From Nocardioides sp. SR21 (lineage in GTDB: Bacteria; Actinomycetota; Actinomycetes; Propionibacteriales; Nocardioidaceae): a stretch of 64,000 bases of DNA. Shown one piece after another: positions 45,505-53,610 of this stretch. Numbering within the stretch: position 1 is the first letter of the stretch; each line of letters starts with the position of its first letter. The stretch is from contig NZ_JAKWJR010000004.1 in NCBI RefSeq assembly GCF_022761125.1, forward strand, positions 62,001 through 126,000. The letters run 5' to 3'. The notes under the pieces are model-generated. The model did not search any database, had not been told where the DNA came from, and saw only the letters and a list, made by a program, of their open reading frames with translations. A program made the position numbers and the translations under genes.

Positions 45505-47130
45505 ATGGTCCACCTGGCCAGGCTCCCGCGGCTCCCGGAGCCCACCCGCCGGGCGCTCACCTTCTGGCGCCGCTCGATCCAAGCCCGCGTCGTGATCAGC
45601 ACCGTCGTGCTGTCCGCGGTGGTGTTCAGCGTGGTCGGGTGGTTCCTGCTCCAGCAGACCCGCGACGGCCTGCTCGAGAACCGCGTGGACGCGGTGGTCA
45701 CCGAGGCCAACGGGGGTACGGCGGCGGCCCGCAACCTCCTCGACTCGGCGGTCGGCACCGACAGCGACGCCGACACCCAGCGCCAGCAGCTCGCGGCGAC
45801 GATCATCCAGCGCGGCGAGACCCGCGGCTTCTCCGCGGTGCTGTTCGGCCCGTCGGAGCCGGGCAGCCGGATCACCGACGGTGGCGCGACGTTCACGCCG
45901 GGCCTCGACACCCACAGCGTTCCCGAGGACCTCCAGGCCCACTTCGACCACGACACCTCGACGGCGTGGACCTACACGAACATCGAGACCACCGACAGCG
46001 ACGGGTCCACGTCCGAGGAGCCCGGCATCGTGGTCGCCTCCCAGGTGACGCTGCCGGCGGACTCCGAGACCTACACGCTCTACTACCTCTTCCCGCTCGA
46101 CGAGCAGGCGCAGACGCTCGCGCTGGTGACGCGGGCGCTGCTCACCGCCGCGGTGCTGCTGCTCGTGCTGGTGGCCGGCATGACCTGGCTGGTGACCCGG
46201 CAGGTGGTCACCCCGATCCGGCTGGCCCGCCGGGTCGCCGAGCGGCTCGCGGCCGGCCAGCTCCAGGAGCGGCTCAAGGTGGCCGGCGAGGACGACCTCG
46301 CCCGTCTGGCGACGTCGTTCAACCAGATGGCCAGCAACTTGCAGCGCCAGATCCGCCAGCTCGAGGAGCTGAGCCGAGTGCAGCGCCGGTTCGTCTCCGA
46401 CGTCTCGCACGAGCTGCGCACCCCGCTCACCACGGTGCGGATGGCCAGCGACGTGCTGCACGACGCCCGCACCGACTTCGACCCGGTGACCGCCCGGGCC
46501 GCGGAGCTGCTGCAGACCGAGCTCGACCGCTTCGAGACGCTGCTCGCCGACCTGCTCGAGATCAGCCGCTTCGACGCCGGCGCCGCCGTGCTCGAGGTCG
46601 ACAACCTCGACCTGAGCGCGGTCGCGCGCCGCGTCGTCGAGGCCACCGCGCCGCTCGCCCACCAGCGCGGGGTCCAGGTGGTCGTGCGCGCCCCCGACGA
46701 GCCGTGCCTGGCCGAGGGCGACGTACGCCGGGTCGAGCGGATCGTGCGCAACCTGGTCACCAACGCCATCGACCACGCCGCCGTCGACGGCGAGGACGCC
46801 GGGATCGTCGTCCAGGTCGCCGGCGACGACCACGCCGCCGCGATCGCGGTGCGTGACCACGGCATCGGCCTGGCGCCGGGGGAGTCCTCGATGGTGTTCA
46901 ACCGGTTCTGGCGCGCCGACCCGGCCCGCGCCCGCACCAGCGGCGGCACCGGCCTCGGGCTGTCGATCGCGCTCGAGGACACCCACCTGCACGGCGGCTG
47001 GCTCCAGGCCTGGGGTCGCCCGGGCGAGGGTGCGCAGTTCCGCCTCACCCTGCCCCGGCACGCCGGCAGCGTCCTGCGCCACAGCCCACTGCCGCTGGTC
47101 CCGGCCGACGTCGCGGAGCCGGTCTCGTGA
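45505..47130 (+). CDS. mtrB: Sensor histidine kinase MtrB
   Basis: A 541-aa membrane kinase: two transmembrane helices (about residues 28-50 and 205-232) around an extracytoplasmic domain, a HAMP linker (TRQVVTPIRLARRVAERLAA), a HisKA domain with H302 in FVSDVSHELRTPLTTV, and a HATPase_c domain with NLVTNAIDHA, DHGIGLAPGE and GTGLGLSIA. It phosphorylates MtrA; in mycobacteria it localises to the septum and works with LpqB. TAGGTT at 45494-45499 includes the mtrA stop codon and might be an internal -10, though coupling to mtrA is as likely. Confidence 0.95.
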   Translation: MVHLARLPRLPEPTRRALTFWRRSIQARVVISTVVLSAVVFSVVGWFLLQQTRDGLLENRVDAVVTEANGGTAAARNLLDSAVGTDSDADTQRQQLAATIIQRGETRGFSAVLFGPSEPGSRITDGGATFTPGLDTHSVPEDLQAHFDHDTSTAWTYTNIETTDSDGSTSEEPGIVVASQVTLPADSETYTLYYLFPLDEQAQTLALVTRALLTAAVLLLVLVAGMTWLVTRQVVTPIRLARRVAERLAAGQLQERLKVAGEDDLARLATSFNQMASNLQRQIRQLEELSRVQRRFVSDVSHELRTPLTTVRMASDVLHDARTDFDPVTARAAELLQTELDRFETLLADLLEISRFDAGAAVLEVDNLDLSAVARRVVEATAPLAHQRGVQVVVRAPDEPCLAEGDVRRVERIVRNLVTNAIDHAAVDGEDAGIVVQVAGDDHAAAIAVRDHGIGLAPGESSMVFNRFWRADPARARTSGGTGLGLSIALEDTHLHGGWLQAWGRPGEGAQFRLTLPRHAGSVLRHSPLPLVPADVAEPVS

Positions 47131-48863
47131 ACCGCACGATCGCGACCGCGCTCGCCGCCGCCTGCCTGGTGCTGGTGTCCGGCTGCGTCCGGGTGCCCAC
47201 CGGCGGGCCGGTCGAGGAGACCAGGTCGGAGGGCAAGGTCAGCTCCGACCCGGGCGTCTTCATCGACCCGCGACCGCCCCAGGACGGCGAGGGCCCGGTC
47301 GAGATCGTCGACCACTTCCTCGACGCCATGCAGGCCACGCCGATCCAGACCCAGACCGCGCGCCGGTTCCTCAGCGAGGACGCCGACGCCGCCTGGGACC
47401 CCGGCCTCGAGACCATCACGTACGCCGAGCCGCCCGCGCCCATCGAGACGCCGGACGGAGTCCTGGTGACGCTGACCGGGGCCGACCGGCTCGACGAGCG
47501 TGGTGCCTGGCAGGGCGCGCTGCCCGCCGACCAGCGCGACATCACGTTCCCGATGGTCATGGAGGACGGCGAGTGGCGCATCGACGCTGCGCCCGACGCG
47601 CTGATCGTCCCCGAGGACTGGTTCGAGTCCCGCTACGTCCCCGCGTCGCTGTACTTCTTCGACCCGACCCAGAGCATCCTCGCGCCGGAGCCGATCTACG
47701 TGCCGAAGGGCGAGCAGCTCGCGTCGTCGCTGATCAAGAAGCTCGTGAAGGGCCCGGGCGACCAGCTGCGCCGCGTCGTGCAGAGCGCCGTACCGGCCGG
47801 CCTGGAGGTCGTGGTCGGCGTCCGGGTCTCGGGCGAGGGCGAGGCGGTCATCCCGCTCGCAGGCGAGGCCCAGCTGACCGCCGCGACCATCGAGCTGATG
47901 ATGGCCCAGTTCGCCTGGACGCTCCGCCAGGACGCTGCGATCGAGACCATCCGGGTCACGCTGAACGGGGACGCGGTGCCGCTCCCGGGCGGGGTGTCGG
48001 CGTACCGCGTCGACGGCGGCGACGAGTACGACCCCGCGGGCTTCCGGGCCAGCCCGCTGCTCTACGGCCTCCGCGACGGCAGGGTCGTCTCCGGCACCCC
48101 GAGCGGGCTCTCGCCGGTCGCCGGGCCGCTCGGCTCCCGCGACCTCGGCCTCCGTTCGATCGGCACCAGCCTCGACGCGACCGCCGTGGCCGGCGTCGGC
48201 GCCGAGGGCACCTCGCTGCTCATGGGCGAGCTCGGTGACAGCGCGGACTCGAACCGCGTCGAGACGATCGTCTCGAGCGCCACCGACCTGCTCCGGCCGT
48301 CGTGGGACTTCGCCGGCCGGACCTGGCTCGTCGACCGCACCACCGCGGGCGCCCGGGTGCTGTACGTCTACGAGGACCGGGTCCAGGGACTGCGCATCCC
48401 CGGGCTCACCGGCACGAACGTCCGCTCGTTCCAGGTCTCGCGCGACGGCACGCGGCTGGTCGCGGTCGTGCGCCGCGACGGCAGCGACCTGCTCGTGGTC
48501 AGCCGGATCGAGCACTCCGGGACGGGACGGGTCGTCGGCGCGACGCGCACCGAGCGGATCGGCACCGGCGGCGAGGCCAACCTGCCGATCCGGTCGATCA
48601 CGTGGGCCTCGCCCGAACGGCTGGCGATGCTGATCCCGTTGACACCGACGCTGACCCACGTGCAGCTGGTCTCGGTCGACGGATCGCCCGCCGTACCGGA
48701 AGCCGCCTCGGTCTCGCTCGAGGAGCGGCTGCACTCGCTGGCCGGGTCGCCGTACCCCGACGAGCCGCTGTACGGGCTCGCACGCGACACCCTCGTGCGC
48801 GTCGTCGACCAGGACTCGACGTCGATCGACCCCGGCATCACCACGCTCGTGTACGTCGGCTGA
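47127..48863 (+). CDS. lpqB: Lipoprotein LpqB, accessory to MtrAB
   Basis: A 578-aa lipoprotein with signal MNRTIATALAAACLVLVSGC (lipidated C20). The order fits the family: LpqB N-terminal domain (IVDHFLDAMQATPIQTQTAR, RRFLSEDADAAWDP), a GerMN/Gmad segment (QLASSLIKKLVKGP, QLTAATIELMMAQFAWTLRQ) and a C-terminal beta-propeller-like domain (DRVQGLRIPGLTGTNVRSFQ). In mycobacteria LpqB binds the MtrB sensor domain and affects its signalling. GTG overlaps the mtrB stop (GTGA). A hairpin follows the stop. Confidence 0.95.
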   Translation: MNRTIATALAAACLVLVSGCVRVPTGGPVEETRSEGKVSSDPGVFIDPRPPQDGEGPVEIVDHFLDAMQATPIQTQTARRFLSEDADAAWDPGLETITYAEPPAPIETPDGVLVTLTGADRLDERGAWQGALPADQRDITFPMVMEDGEWRIDAAPDALIVPEDWFESRYVPASLYFFDPTQSILAPEPIYVPKGEQLASSLIKKLVKGPGDQLRRVVQSAVPAGLEVVVGVRVSGEGEAVIPLAGEAQLTAATIELMMAQFAWTLRQDAAIETIRVTLNGDAVPLPGGVSAYRVDGGDEYDPAGFRASPLLYGLRDGRVVSGTPSGLSPVAGPLGSRDLGLRSIGTSLDATAVAGVGAEGTSLLMGELGDSADSNRVETIVSSATDLLRPSWDFAGRTWLVDRTTAGARVLYVYEDRVQGLRIPGLTGTNVRSFQVSRDGTRLVAVVRRDGSDLLVVSRIEHSGTGRVVGATRTERIGTGGEANLPIRSITWASPERLAMLIPLTPTLTHVQLVSVDGSPAVPEAASVSLEERLHSLAGSPYPDEPLYGLARDTLVRVVDQDSTSIDPGITTLVYVG

Positions 48864-48875
48864 TCCACAGGCCGC

Positions 48876-48908
48876 GCCCACCGGGTTGAGCCGGCCCGGC
48901 CGGTGGGC
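48876..48908 (+). terminator. Hairpin after lpqB
   Basis: GCCCACCGG (48876-48884) pairs with CCGGTGGGC (48900-48908) across a 15-nt loop. It precedes the comF-type start at 48921 and probably ends the mtrAB-lpqB transcript. Confidence 0.5.
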
Positions 48909-48920
48909 TGCGATCGGTGC

Positions 48921-49661
48921 ATGCTCCTCGACGGTGCCCTCGACCTGCTGCTCGGCGGTGCCTGCGTCGGCTGCGGCCGCCCGGGCCGGTCGCTGTGCCG
49001 CGCGTGCGCCGTCCTGCTCCGCGCGGAGCCGCGCCCCGCGTGGCCGGACCCGGTGCCGGCCGGCCTGGCCGTGCCCTGGACGGCGGGGGAGTACGACGGC
49101 GTCGTGCGCGCGCTGCTCCTCGCGCACAAGGAGCACCGGGTGCTGGCGCTGCGCCGCCCGCTCGCGGGGCTGCTCGCCGACGCGGTCGCAGGCCTGCTCG
49201 GCGAGACACCGCCCGGCCCGGTCGTGCTGGTCCCGGTGCCCTCGCGCCCGGGCGTGGCCCGCGCCCGCGGGCACGAGCCCACGACGGCGCTGACCACGAC
49301 CGCCGCGGGCCTGCTGCGGGGGGCCGGCGCCGACGCGGTGGCCCGCTCGCTGCTGCGCAGCAGGCGGGGTGTCGCCGACCAGGCCGGACTCGGCGCCGGC
49401 GACCGCGCGGCGAACCTCGCCGGCTCCATGCGGTGCCCGCCCGGCCCGCTGCGCCGGCTCGCGAGGACCCGCCCGCGGGCACGGTTCGTGGTCTGCGACG
49501 ACGTGCTCACCACCGGTGCGACCGCCCGCGAGGCCCAGCGGGCGCTGGAGTCGATGGGCCTCGTGGTGGCCGGCGTGGCGACCGTGGCGGCGACGCGCCG
49601 GCGGCTTCCGGGCCGCGCAGCGGCCGTGTCTGGAAGGTCACCCGAATCTGGTCCCACCTGA
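48921..49661 (+). CDS. ComF family phosphoribosyltransferase-like protein
   Basis: A 246-aa protein with an N-terminal zinc ribbon (C15, C18, C26, C29 in ACVGCGRPGRSLCRAC) and a type I phosphoribosyltransferase fold with VLVPVPSRPGVARARGHEP and the PRPP loop FVVCDDVLTTGAT. Named after the competence gene comF; in most actinobacteria its role is unknown. ATG 48921 starts the zinc-ribbon helix; a GTG at 48903 would add six residues. Equivalent to Rv3242c. The hpf leader follows directly. Confidence 0.9.
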   Translation: MLLDGALDLLLGGACVGCGRPGRSLCRACAVLLRAEPRPAWPDPVPAGLAVPWTAGEYDGVVRALLLAHKEHRVLALRRPLAGLLADAVAGLLGETPPGPVVLVPVPSRPGVARARGHEPTTALTTTAAGLLRGAGADAVARSLLRSRRGVADQAGLGAGDRAANLAGSMRCPPGPLRRLARTRPRARFVVCDDVLTTGATAREAQRALESMGLVVAGVATVAATRRRLPGRAAAVSGRSPESGPT

Positions 49662-49664
49662 CCC

Positions 49665-49693
49665 TTTTGTGAGTGACGGCAGGGGACTAACGT
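49665..49693 (+). promoter_or_regulatory. Promoter of the structured leader RNA upstream of hpf
   Basis: TTTTGT (49665-49670) and TAACGT (49688-49693) with 17 bp between them. The predicted transcription start, near 49700, coincides with the first base of the long closing stem of the leader RNA. Confidence 0.5.
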
Positions 49694-49699
49694 CTGTGC

Positions 49700-49972
49700 A
49701 TGGAGTCCGTCCGGGTCCGTGGTTGCGTCGTCGGGACGCCCGAGCGGGAGCCCGAACGGCAAGCCGATGCCAGTCGCAGGCGAAACGGTCCACGTAACCA
49801 CGTCCTGCTCACGCAGGCCGTGGGATCACGGTGCGGCTTAGTGGTAAGTCCTGCCTCGTCCCCGTCGCCAGATGCGACGACGGTCGGGAGAAGGCCAGTA
49901 GTGGCATGCAAGCTGCGAACGTCTCAGCAGGCGATTGTGGGGTCGAAGACCAGGTCGGCCGGACGGACTCCG
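49700..49972 (+). ncRNA. Structured leader RNA upstream of hpf, candidate raiA-motif RNA
   Basis: GGAGTCCGTCCGG (49702-49714) is the exact complement of CCGGACGGACTCC (49959-49971), a 13-bp stem that closes a 270-nt domain. Inside are local hairpins: CCTGC-TCAC-GCAGG (49804-49817), CCGTG-GGAT-CACGG (49818-49831), CGTCGC-CAGAT-GCGACG (49863-49879) and GCC/GGC around AGTAGT near 49894. The 392-bp gap has no convincing gene. raiA-motif RNAs are known upstream of raiA (= hpf) genes in Actinobacteria and Firmicutes; size and place fit. The class assignment rests on position and structure only, since I cannot run a covariance model. Confidence 0.7.
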
Positions 49973-50053
49973 CTCTCTCTCGTGACCTGTCCCGAGGAGG
50001 GCATGGCCGAGAGCTGAGGCATCGAGAAACCAACTGTTCAACGGGAGGTTCAC

Positions 50054-50674
50054 ATGGAAGTTGTCGTCACGGGTCGTCACTGCGAGCTGTCTGACCGGTT
50101 TCGCAGTCACGTCGAGGACAAGCTCACCAAGCTCGAGAAGCACGATCACCGGATCATCCGGGTGAACGTCGAGGTCGAGAACGAACGCAACCCGCGGCAG
50201 GCCGATCGCGCCGTACGCCTCCAGCTCACCGCACTCTCGAAGGGACCCGTGATCCGGGCCGAGGCCTGTGCCGCCGACAAGATGGCCGCACTGGACCTCG
50301 CTCTCGACAAGATGGCCGCGCAGATGCGCCGGGCCTCCGACCGGAGGCGCGTGCACCACGGCCGCCACACGCCTGTCTCCGTCGGCGAGGCGCTCGCCGC
50401 CACCGCCACGGTCGAGGAGACCGAGGACGACGTCACGACCACCGAACGCCGCGTCGGCCCGATCGACGTGACCGGTGACGGTCCGCTCGTGGTCCGGGAG
50501 AAGACCCACCCGGCCACGCCGATGACGCTCGACCAGGCGCTCTACGAGATGGAGCTCGTCGGGCACGACTTCTACCTGTTCGTGGACAAGGAGAGCGAGC
50601 GTCCGTCGGTCGTCTACCGCCGCCGCGGCTACGACTACGGCGTGATCTCGCTGGACCTCGAATCCGGGCTCTGA
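50054..50674 (+). CDS. hpf: Long-form ribosome hibernation-promoting factor
   Basis: A 206-aa long HPF. The N-terminal S30AE domain (VVVTGRHCELSDRFRSHVED, then RNPRQADRAVRLQLTALSKG) binds the decoding centre; a linker (about 100-145) is followed by the C-terminal dimerisation domain (MTLDQALYEMELVGHDFYLF, then VVYRRRGYDYGVISL), which pairs 70S ribosomes into 100S dimers. GGGAGG precedes the ATG by 6 nt. Its leader contains the structured RNA above. Equivalent to Rv3241c. A strong terminator follows. Confidence 0.95.
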   Translation: MEVVVTGRHCELSDRFRSHVEDKLTKLEKHDHRIIRVNVEVENERNPRQADRAVRLQLTALSKGPVIRAEACAADKMAALDLALDKMAAQMRRASDRRRVHHGRHTPVSVGEALAATATVEETEDDVTTTERRVGPIDVTGDGPLVVREKTHPATPMTLDQALYEMELVGHDFYLFVDKESERPSVVYRRRGYDYGVISLDLESGL

Positions 50675-50687
50675 GCGCAGAGCGCAG

Positions 50688-50721
50688 CAGTGGGGGTGGC
50701 CCGAACGGGCCACCCCCACTG
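50688..50721 (+). terminator. Strong intrinsic terminator after hpf
   Basis: CAGTGGGGGTGGCCC pairs over all 15 bp with GGGCCACCCCCACTG around GAAC, followed by TCTTG. The best terminator in the window. Confidence 0.85.
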
Positions 50722-50765
50722 TCTTGCCACCACCCGCCTGGGAGCCATCCGGGGTCCGTTCGTGC

Positions 50766-50771
50766 CATGAT
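50766..50771 (+). promoter_or_regulatory. -10 hexamer CATGAT for the response regulator
   Basis: CATGAT ends 6 nt before the GTG at 50778; possible leaderless start. Weaker than the TAGNNT sites. Confidence 0.35.
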
Positions 50772-50777
50772 GCCCAC

Positions 50778-51461
50778 GTGGCCGACGCGACGACCGACGC
50801 CGAGCGCGAGCCGATCCGTGTGCTCGTGGTCGACGACCAGGAGTTGTTCCGTCGCGGCCTGACGATGCTGCTGACCGTCGAGACGGGCATCGAGGTGGTC
50901 GGCGAGGCCGGTGACGGCGTCGAGGGGACCAACCTCGCGACCAGCACCACCCCGGACGTCGTACTCCTCGACATCCGGATGCCGAAGCGCTCCGGCATCG
51001 AGGCCTGCCGCGCCATCAAGGACGCCGTGCCGTCCACCAAGATCATCATGCTCACCGTCTCCGACGAGGAGGCCGACCTCTACGAGGCCGTGAAGAGCGG
51101 GGCCGCCGGCTACCTGCTCAAGGACTCCTCGATCGAGGAGGTCGCCCAGGCGGTCCGCGTGGTCGCCGACGGGCAGTCGCTGATCAGCCCGTCGATGGCG
51201 GTGAAGCTGATCGACGAGTTCAAGCAGATGTCACGCCCCGAGCGCGACCACGTCCCCGGCCTCCGGCTCACCGAGCGCGAGCTCGAGGTGCTCCGGCTGG
51301 TCGCCAAGGGCATGAACAACCGCGAGATCGCGCGCGACCTGTTCATCAGCGAGAACACCGTCAAGAACCACGTGCGCAACATCCTCGAGAAGCTGCAGCT
51401 GCACTCGCGGATGGAGGCGGTCATGTACGCCGTCAAGGAGAAGCTGCTTGATCTGCCGTAG
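50778..51461 (+). CDS. NarL/LuxR-family response regulator
   Basis: A 227-aa regulator. Receiver: VLVVDDQELFRRGLTMLLTV, phospho-acceptor D65 in VVLLDIRMPKRSG, MLTVSDEEADLYEAVKSGAA and the lysine in YLLKDSS. LuxR-type helix-turn-helix: LTERELEVLRLVAKGMNNRE, then SENTVKNHVRNILEKLQLHS. No kinase gene adjoins it, so it is an orphan in this window. A gene of this type commonly follows hpf in actinobacteria, as I recall for Streptomyces. Start chosen at GTG 50778, since upstream codons to 50724 overlap the hpf terminator tail. Confidence 0.88.
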   Translation: MADATTDAEREPIRVLVVDDQELFRRGLTMLLTVETGIEVVGEAGDGVEGTNLATSTTPDVVLLDIRMPKRSGIEACRAIKDAVPSTKIIMLTVSDEEADLYEAVKSGAAGYLLKDSSIEEVAQAVRVVADGQSLISPSMAVKLIDEFKQMSRPERDHVPGLRLTERELEVLRLVAKGMNNREIARDLFISENTVKNHVRNILEKLQLHSRMEAVMYAVKEKLLDLP

Positions 51462-51501
51462 TCCGACCGAGGAACGAGGTCGGACCACGAAGCAGCAAAC
51501 A

Positions 51502-51604
51502 GTCGAGTAGCCGCGCGATCGAGGAACGAGGTCGCGACCGGCGTATCGAGACCAGATCGAGCGCAGCGGTCTCGACGACGCTCGCTGGCGCTCGCTGCTC
51601 GACC
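51502..51604. repeat. Dispersed palindromic repeat, clear copy
   Basis: AGTCGAGTAGCCGCGCGATC ... GCGACCGGCGTATCGAGACC and the inverted arm CGGTCTCGACGACGCTCGCT ... GCTGCTCGACC. The left half is the cleanest single copy in the window and was used for the consensus. It lies between the response regulator and the glycosylase gene. Confidence 0.75.
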
Positions 51605-51627
51605 AACGTCGTGTCGGTGACGCCCAC

Positions 51628-51633
51628 TAGCCT
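51628..51633 (+). promoter_or_regulatory. -10 hexamer TAGCCT for the YcaQ-type gene
   Basis: TAGCCT ends 6 nt before the ATG at 51640; leaderless start predicted. Confidence 0.55.
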
Positions 51634-51639
51634 CGCCGC

Positions 51640-52821
51640 ATGGAGTCGCTGAGCGTCGCGCAGGCGCGCCGGATCGCGCTGGCCGCCCAGGGTTTCCTCG
51701 ACAAGCGGCACGCGGTGCCCACGATGCGCACCTTCCAGCGCACGCTCGAGCGCACCGGCGTCCTGCAGGTCGACTCGGTCAACGTGCTGCAGCGCGCGCA
51801 CTACATGCCGCTCTACTCCCGGATGGGCCCGTACGACGTCGACCTGCTGCGCCGTGCCGGCGAGCAGCGGCCGCGCCGGATCGTGGAGTACTGGGCGCAC
51901 GTGCAGGCGTTCATGCCGGTCGAGCTGTGGCCGGTGATGCAGCACCGGATGGACGACTACCGCGCCAAGCGCGGCAAGTGGGGCTTCGTGCAGGCCGACG
52001 ACGAGCTCGAGCAGCGCCTGCTCGCCGAGCTGGGCGAGCTGGGCGCCTCGACCGCGCGCGACCTCGACGACGGCCTGCCGCGGGCCAAGGACAACTGGGG
52101 CTGGAACTGGTCGAAGACCCGCCGCGTCCTCGACTACCTCTACACCTCCGGCCAGGTGGCGATCGCCGGCCGCAACTCCCAGTTCGAGATCCGCTACGAC
52201 CTCCCCGAGCGGGTGATCCCGCCGGCGGTGCTCGCCCTGCCCGTGCCGTCGCGGGCCGACGCGGCCCGCGAGCTGGTCCGCCGTGCCGCCCGGTCCCACG
52301 GCGTCGCGACGGTCCAGGACCTGCGCGACTACTACCGGATGGAGGTCGTCGACACCGCGACCGCGGTCGCGGAGCTGGTGGAGTCGGGGGAGCTGCTCCC
52401 CGTGGCCGTGGAGGGCTGGAAGCGCCCCGGCTACCTCCATGCCGAGGCGCGACTGCCGCGGCGCGTGAACGCCCGGGCGCTGCTGAGCCCGTTCGACCCG
52501 GTGGTGTGGGAGCGGGCGCGCACGGAGTCGCTGTTCGACTTCCACTACCGCATCGAGATCTACGTGCCCGCCGAGAAGCGCGTGCACGGCTACTACGTGC
52601 TGCCGTTCCTCCTCGGCGACCGCGTCGTCGGGCGGGTCGACCTCAAGGCGGAGCGCAAGGAGAGCCGGCTGGTCGTCAAGGGTGCGTACGCCGAGCCGAC
52701 CGCTCCGCCGGAGACCGCCGAGGAGCTGTCGGCCGAGCTGCGCCAGCTCGCGGACTGGCTCGGCCTCGCGACGATCACGGTCGAGCCGCGGGGCGACCTG
52801 GCGCCGCTGCTCCGTCCGTGA
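51640..52821 (+). CDS. YcaQ/AlkZ-type DNA glycosylase (HTH_42 winged helix protein)
   Basis: A 393-aa protein of the winged-helix DNA glycosylase family that unhooks interstrand crosslinks or bulky alkyl adducts. The catalytic QxD motif is present as Q43-V44-D45 in GVLQVDSVNVLQRAHYMPL. Other family parts are EYWAHVQAFMPVELWPVM, TSGQVAIAGRNSQFEIRYDL, LLSPFDPVVWERARTESLFD and FHYRIEIYVPAEKRVHGYYV. Length is similar to E. coli YcaQ. It appears monocistronic with its own leaderless promoter. Substrate range cannot be read from sequence. Confidence 0.88.
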   Translation: MESLSVAQARRIALAAQGFLDKRHAVPTMRTFQRTLERTGVLQVDSVNVLQRAHYMPLYSRMGPYDVDLLRRAGEQRPRRIVEYWAHVQAFMPVELWPVMQHRMDDYRAKRGKWGFVQADDELEQRLLAELGELGASTARDLDDGLPRAKDNWGWNWSKTRRVLDYLYTSGQVAIAGRNSQFEIRYDLPERVIPPAVLALPVPSRADAARELVRRAARSHGVATVQDLRDYYRMEVVDTATAVAELVESGELLPVAVEGWKRPGYLHAEARLPRRVNARALLSPFDPVVWERARTESLFDFHYRIEIYVPAEKRVHGYYVLPFLLGDRVVGRVDLKAERKESRLVVKGAYAEPTAPPETAEELSAELRQLADWLGLATITVEPRGDLAPLLRP

Positions 52822-52904
52822 GGCCTCCCGCTTCCAGCGCACGTCAAGAGGGCTGCAAGCCGTCGGGACCACCGTGGGTCCACCCACCACGGAAAGGTTC
52901 TGAC

Positions 52905-53567
52905 ATGTTCACGTTGCGCACCCACGGCTGGCGCCTCGCCCTGATCGCCTCCGGGATCCTGCTCGTCCTCGGCGGCCGGCTGCACCCGAGCGCCGACGCG
53001 GAGGACAGCCTGGCCGAGGAGCTGGCCACGATGGCCGCCGACGACCGCTGGATCCCGGGCCACGCCCTCATCGCGGCCAGCGCCGTGCTCCTCGCGGTGG
53101 GGCTGTGGGCCGCGTGGGGCTCCCGGGCGTGGCCGGCGCGGGTGCAGCTCCCGCTCGCGTTCGCCGCCGCGGCGTTCACCGCCTACGTCTTCGAGACCAT
53201 CGCCCACCTGTCGGCCGGCGCCGACGCCGCCGACCTGGCGGCCGGTGAGACGGCTCCGGTGGCGATGACCCACATCGGCCTCTCGATCGTGCTCTACCCG
53301 ATCACCGGGTGGGCGCTGATCCTGCTCGCCTGGTCGTTCGGTCGTGCGTGGCGTGGCTGGCGGCGCGGCGTCGCCGTCGTCGGGGTGGTCGCGGGCGTGC
53401 TGCAGACCTTCTCGGTCCCGCTCAGCATCCTGCTCCCGGATGCCGAGCTGAGCCCCGTGTTCGCCGGTGCGGCGATGCTGCTCGCGGTGTTCTCGATCGG
53501 CACCGGGCTCGTCGGCGCGCCTCGGCGTAGCGTGACGACGCCGGTCCCGCAGCCCGCGGCCGTCTGA
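52905..53567 (+). CDS. Hypothetical membrane protein, about six helices
   Basis: A 220-aa hydrophobic protein with about six transmembrane segments (for example LALIASGILLVLGG, LIAASAVLLAVGLWAAWG, LSIVLYPITGWALILLAWSF). Histidines occur in or near the membrane part (GGRLHPSAD, PGHALIAAS, ETIAHLSAG, MTHIGLS), suggesting metal or haem binding, but no family is recognised. ATG 52905 follows GGAAAGG. A possible small hairpin CCGTGG/CCACGG lies just before the ribosome site (52873-52893). Confidence 0.7.
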   Translation: MFTLRTHGWRLALIASGILLVLGGRLHPSADAEDSLAEELATMAADDRWIPGHALIAASAVLLAVGLWAAWGSRAWPARVQLPLAFAAAAFTAYVFETIAHLSAGADAADLAAGETAPVAMTHIGLSIVLYPITGWALILLAWSFGRAWRGWRRGVAVVGVVAGVLQTFSVPLSILLPDAELSPVFAGAAMLLAVFSIGTGLVGAPRRSVTTPVPQPAAV

Positions 53568-53597
53568 ATTACCCGGGCCGGCCGGCCCGAACCCGTC

Positions 53598-53603
53598 TAG
53601 TGT
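53598..53603 (+). promoter_or_regulatory. -10 hexamer TAGTGT for the BTAD regulator
   Basis: TAGTGT ends 7 nt before the GTG at 53611; leaderless start predicted. Confidence 0.5.
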
Positions 53604-53610
53604 CCTGCGC

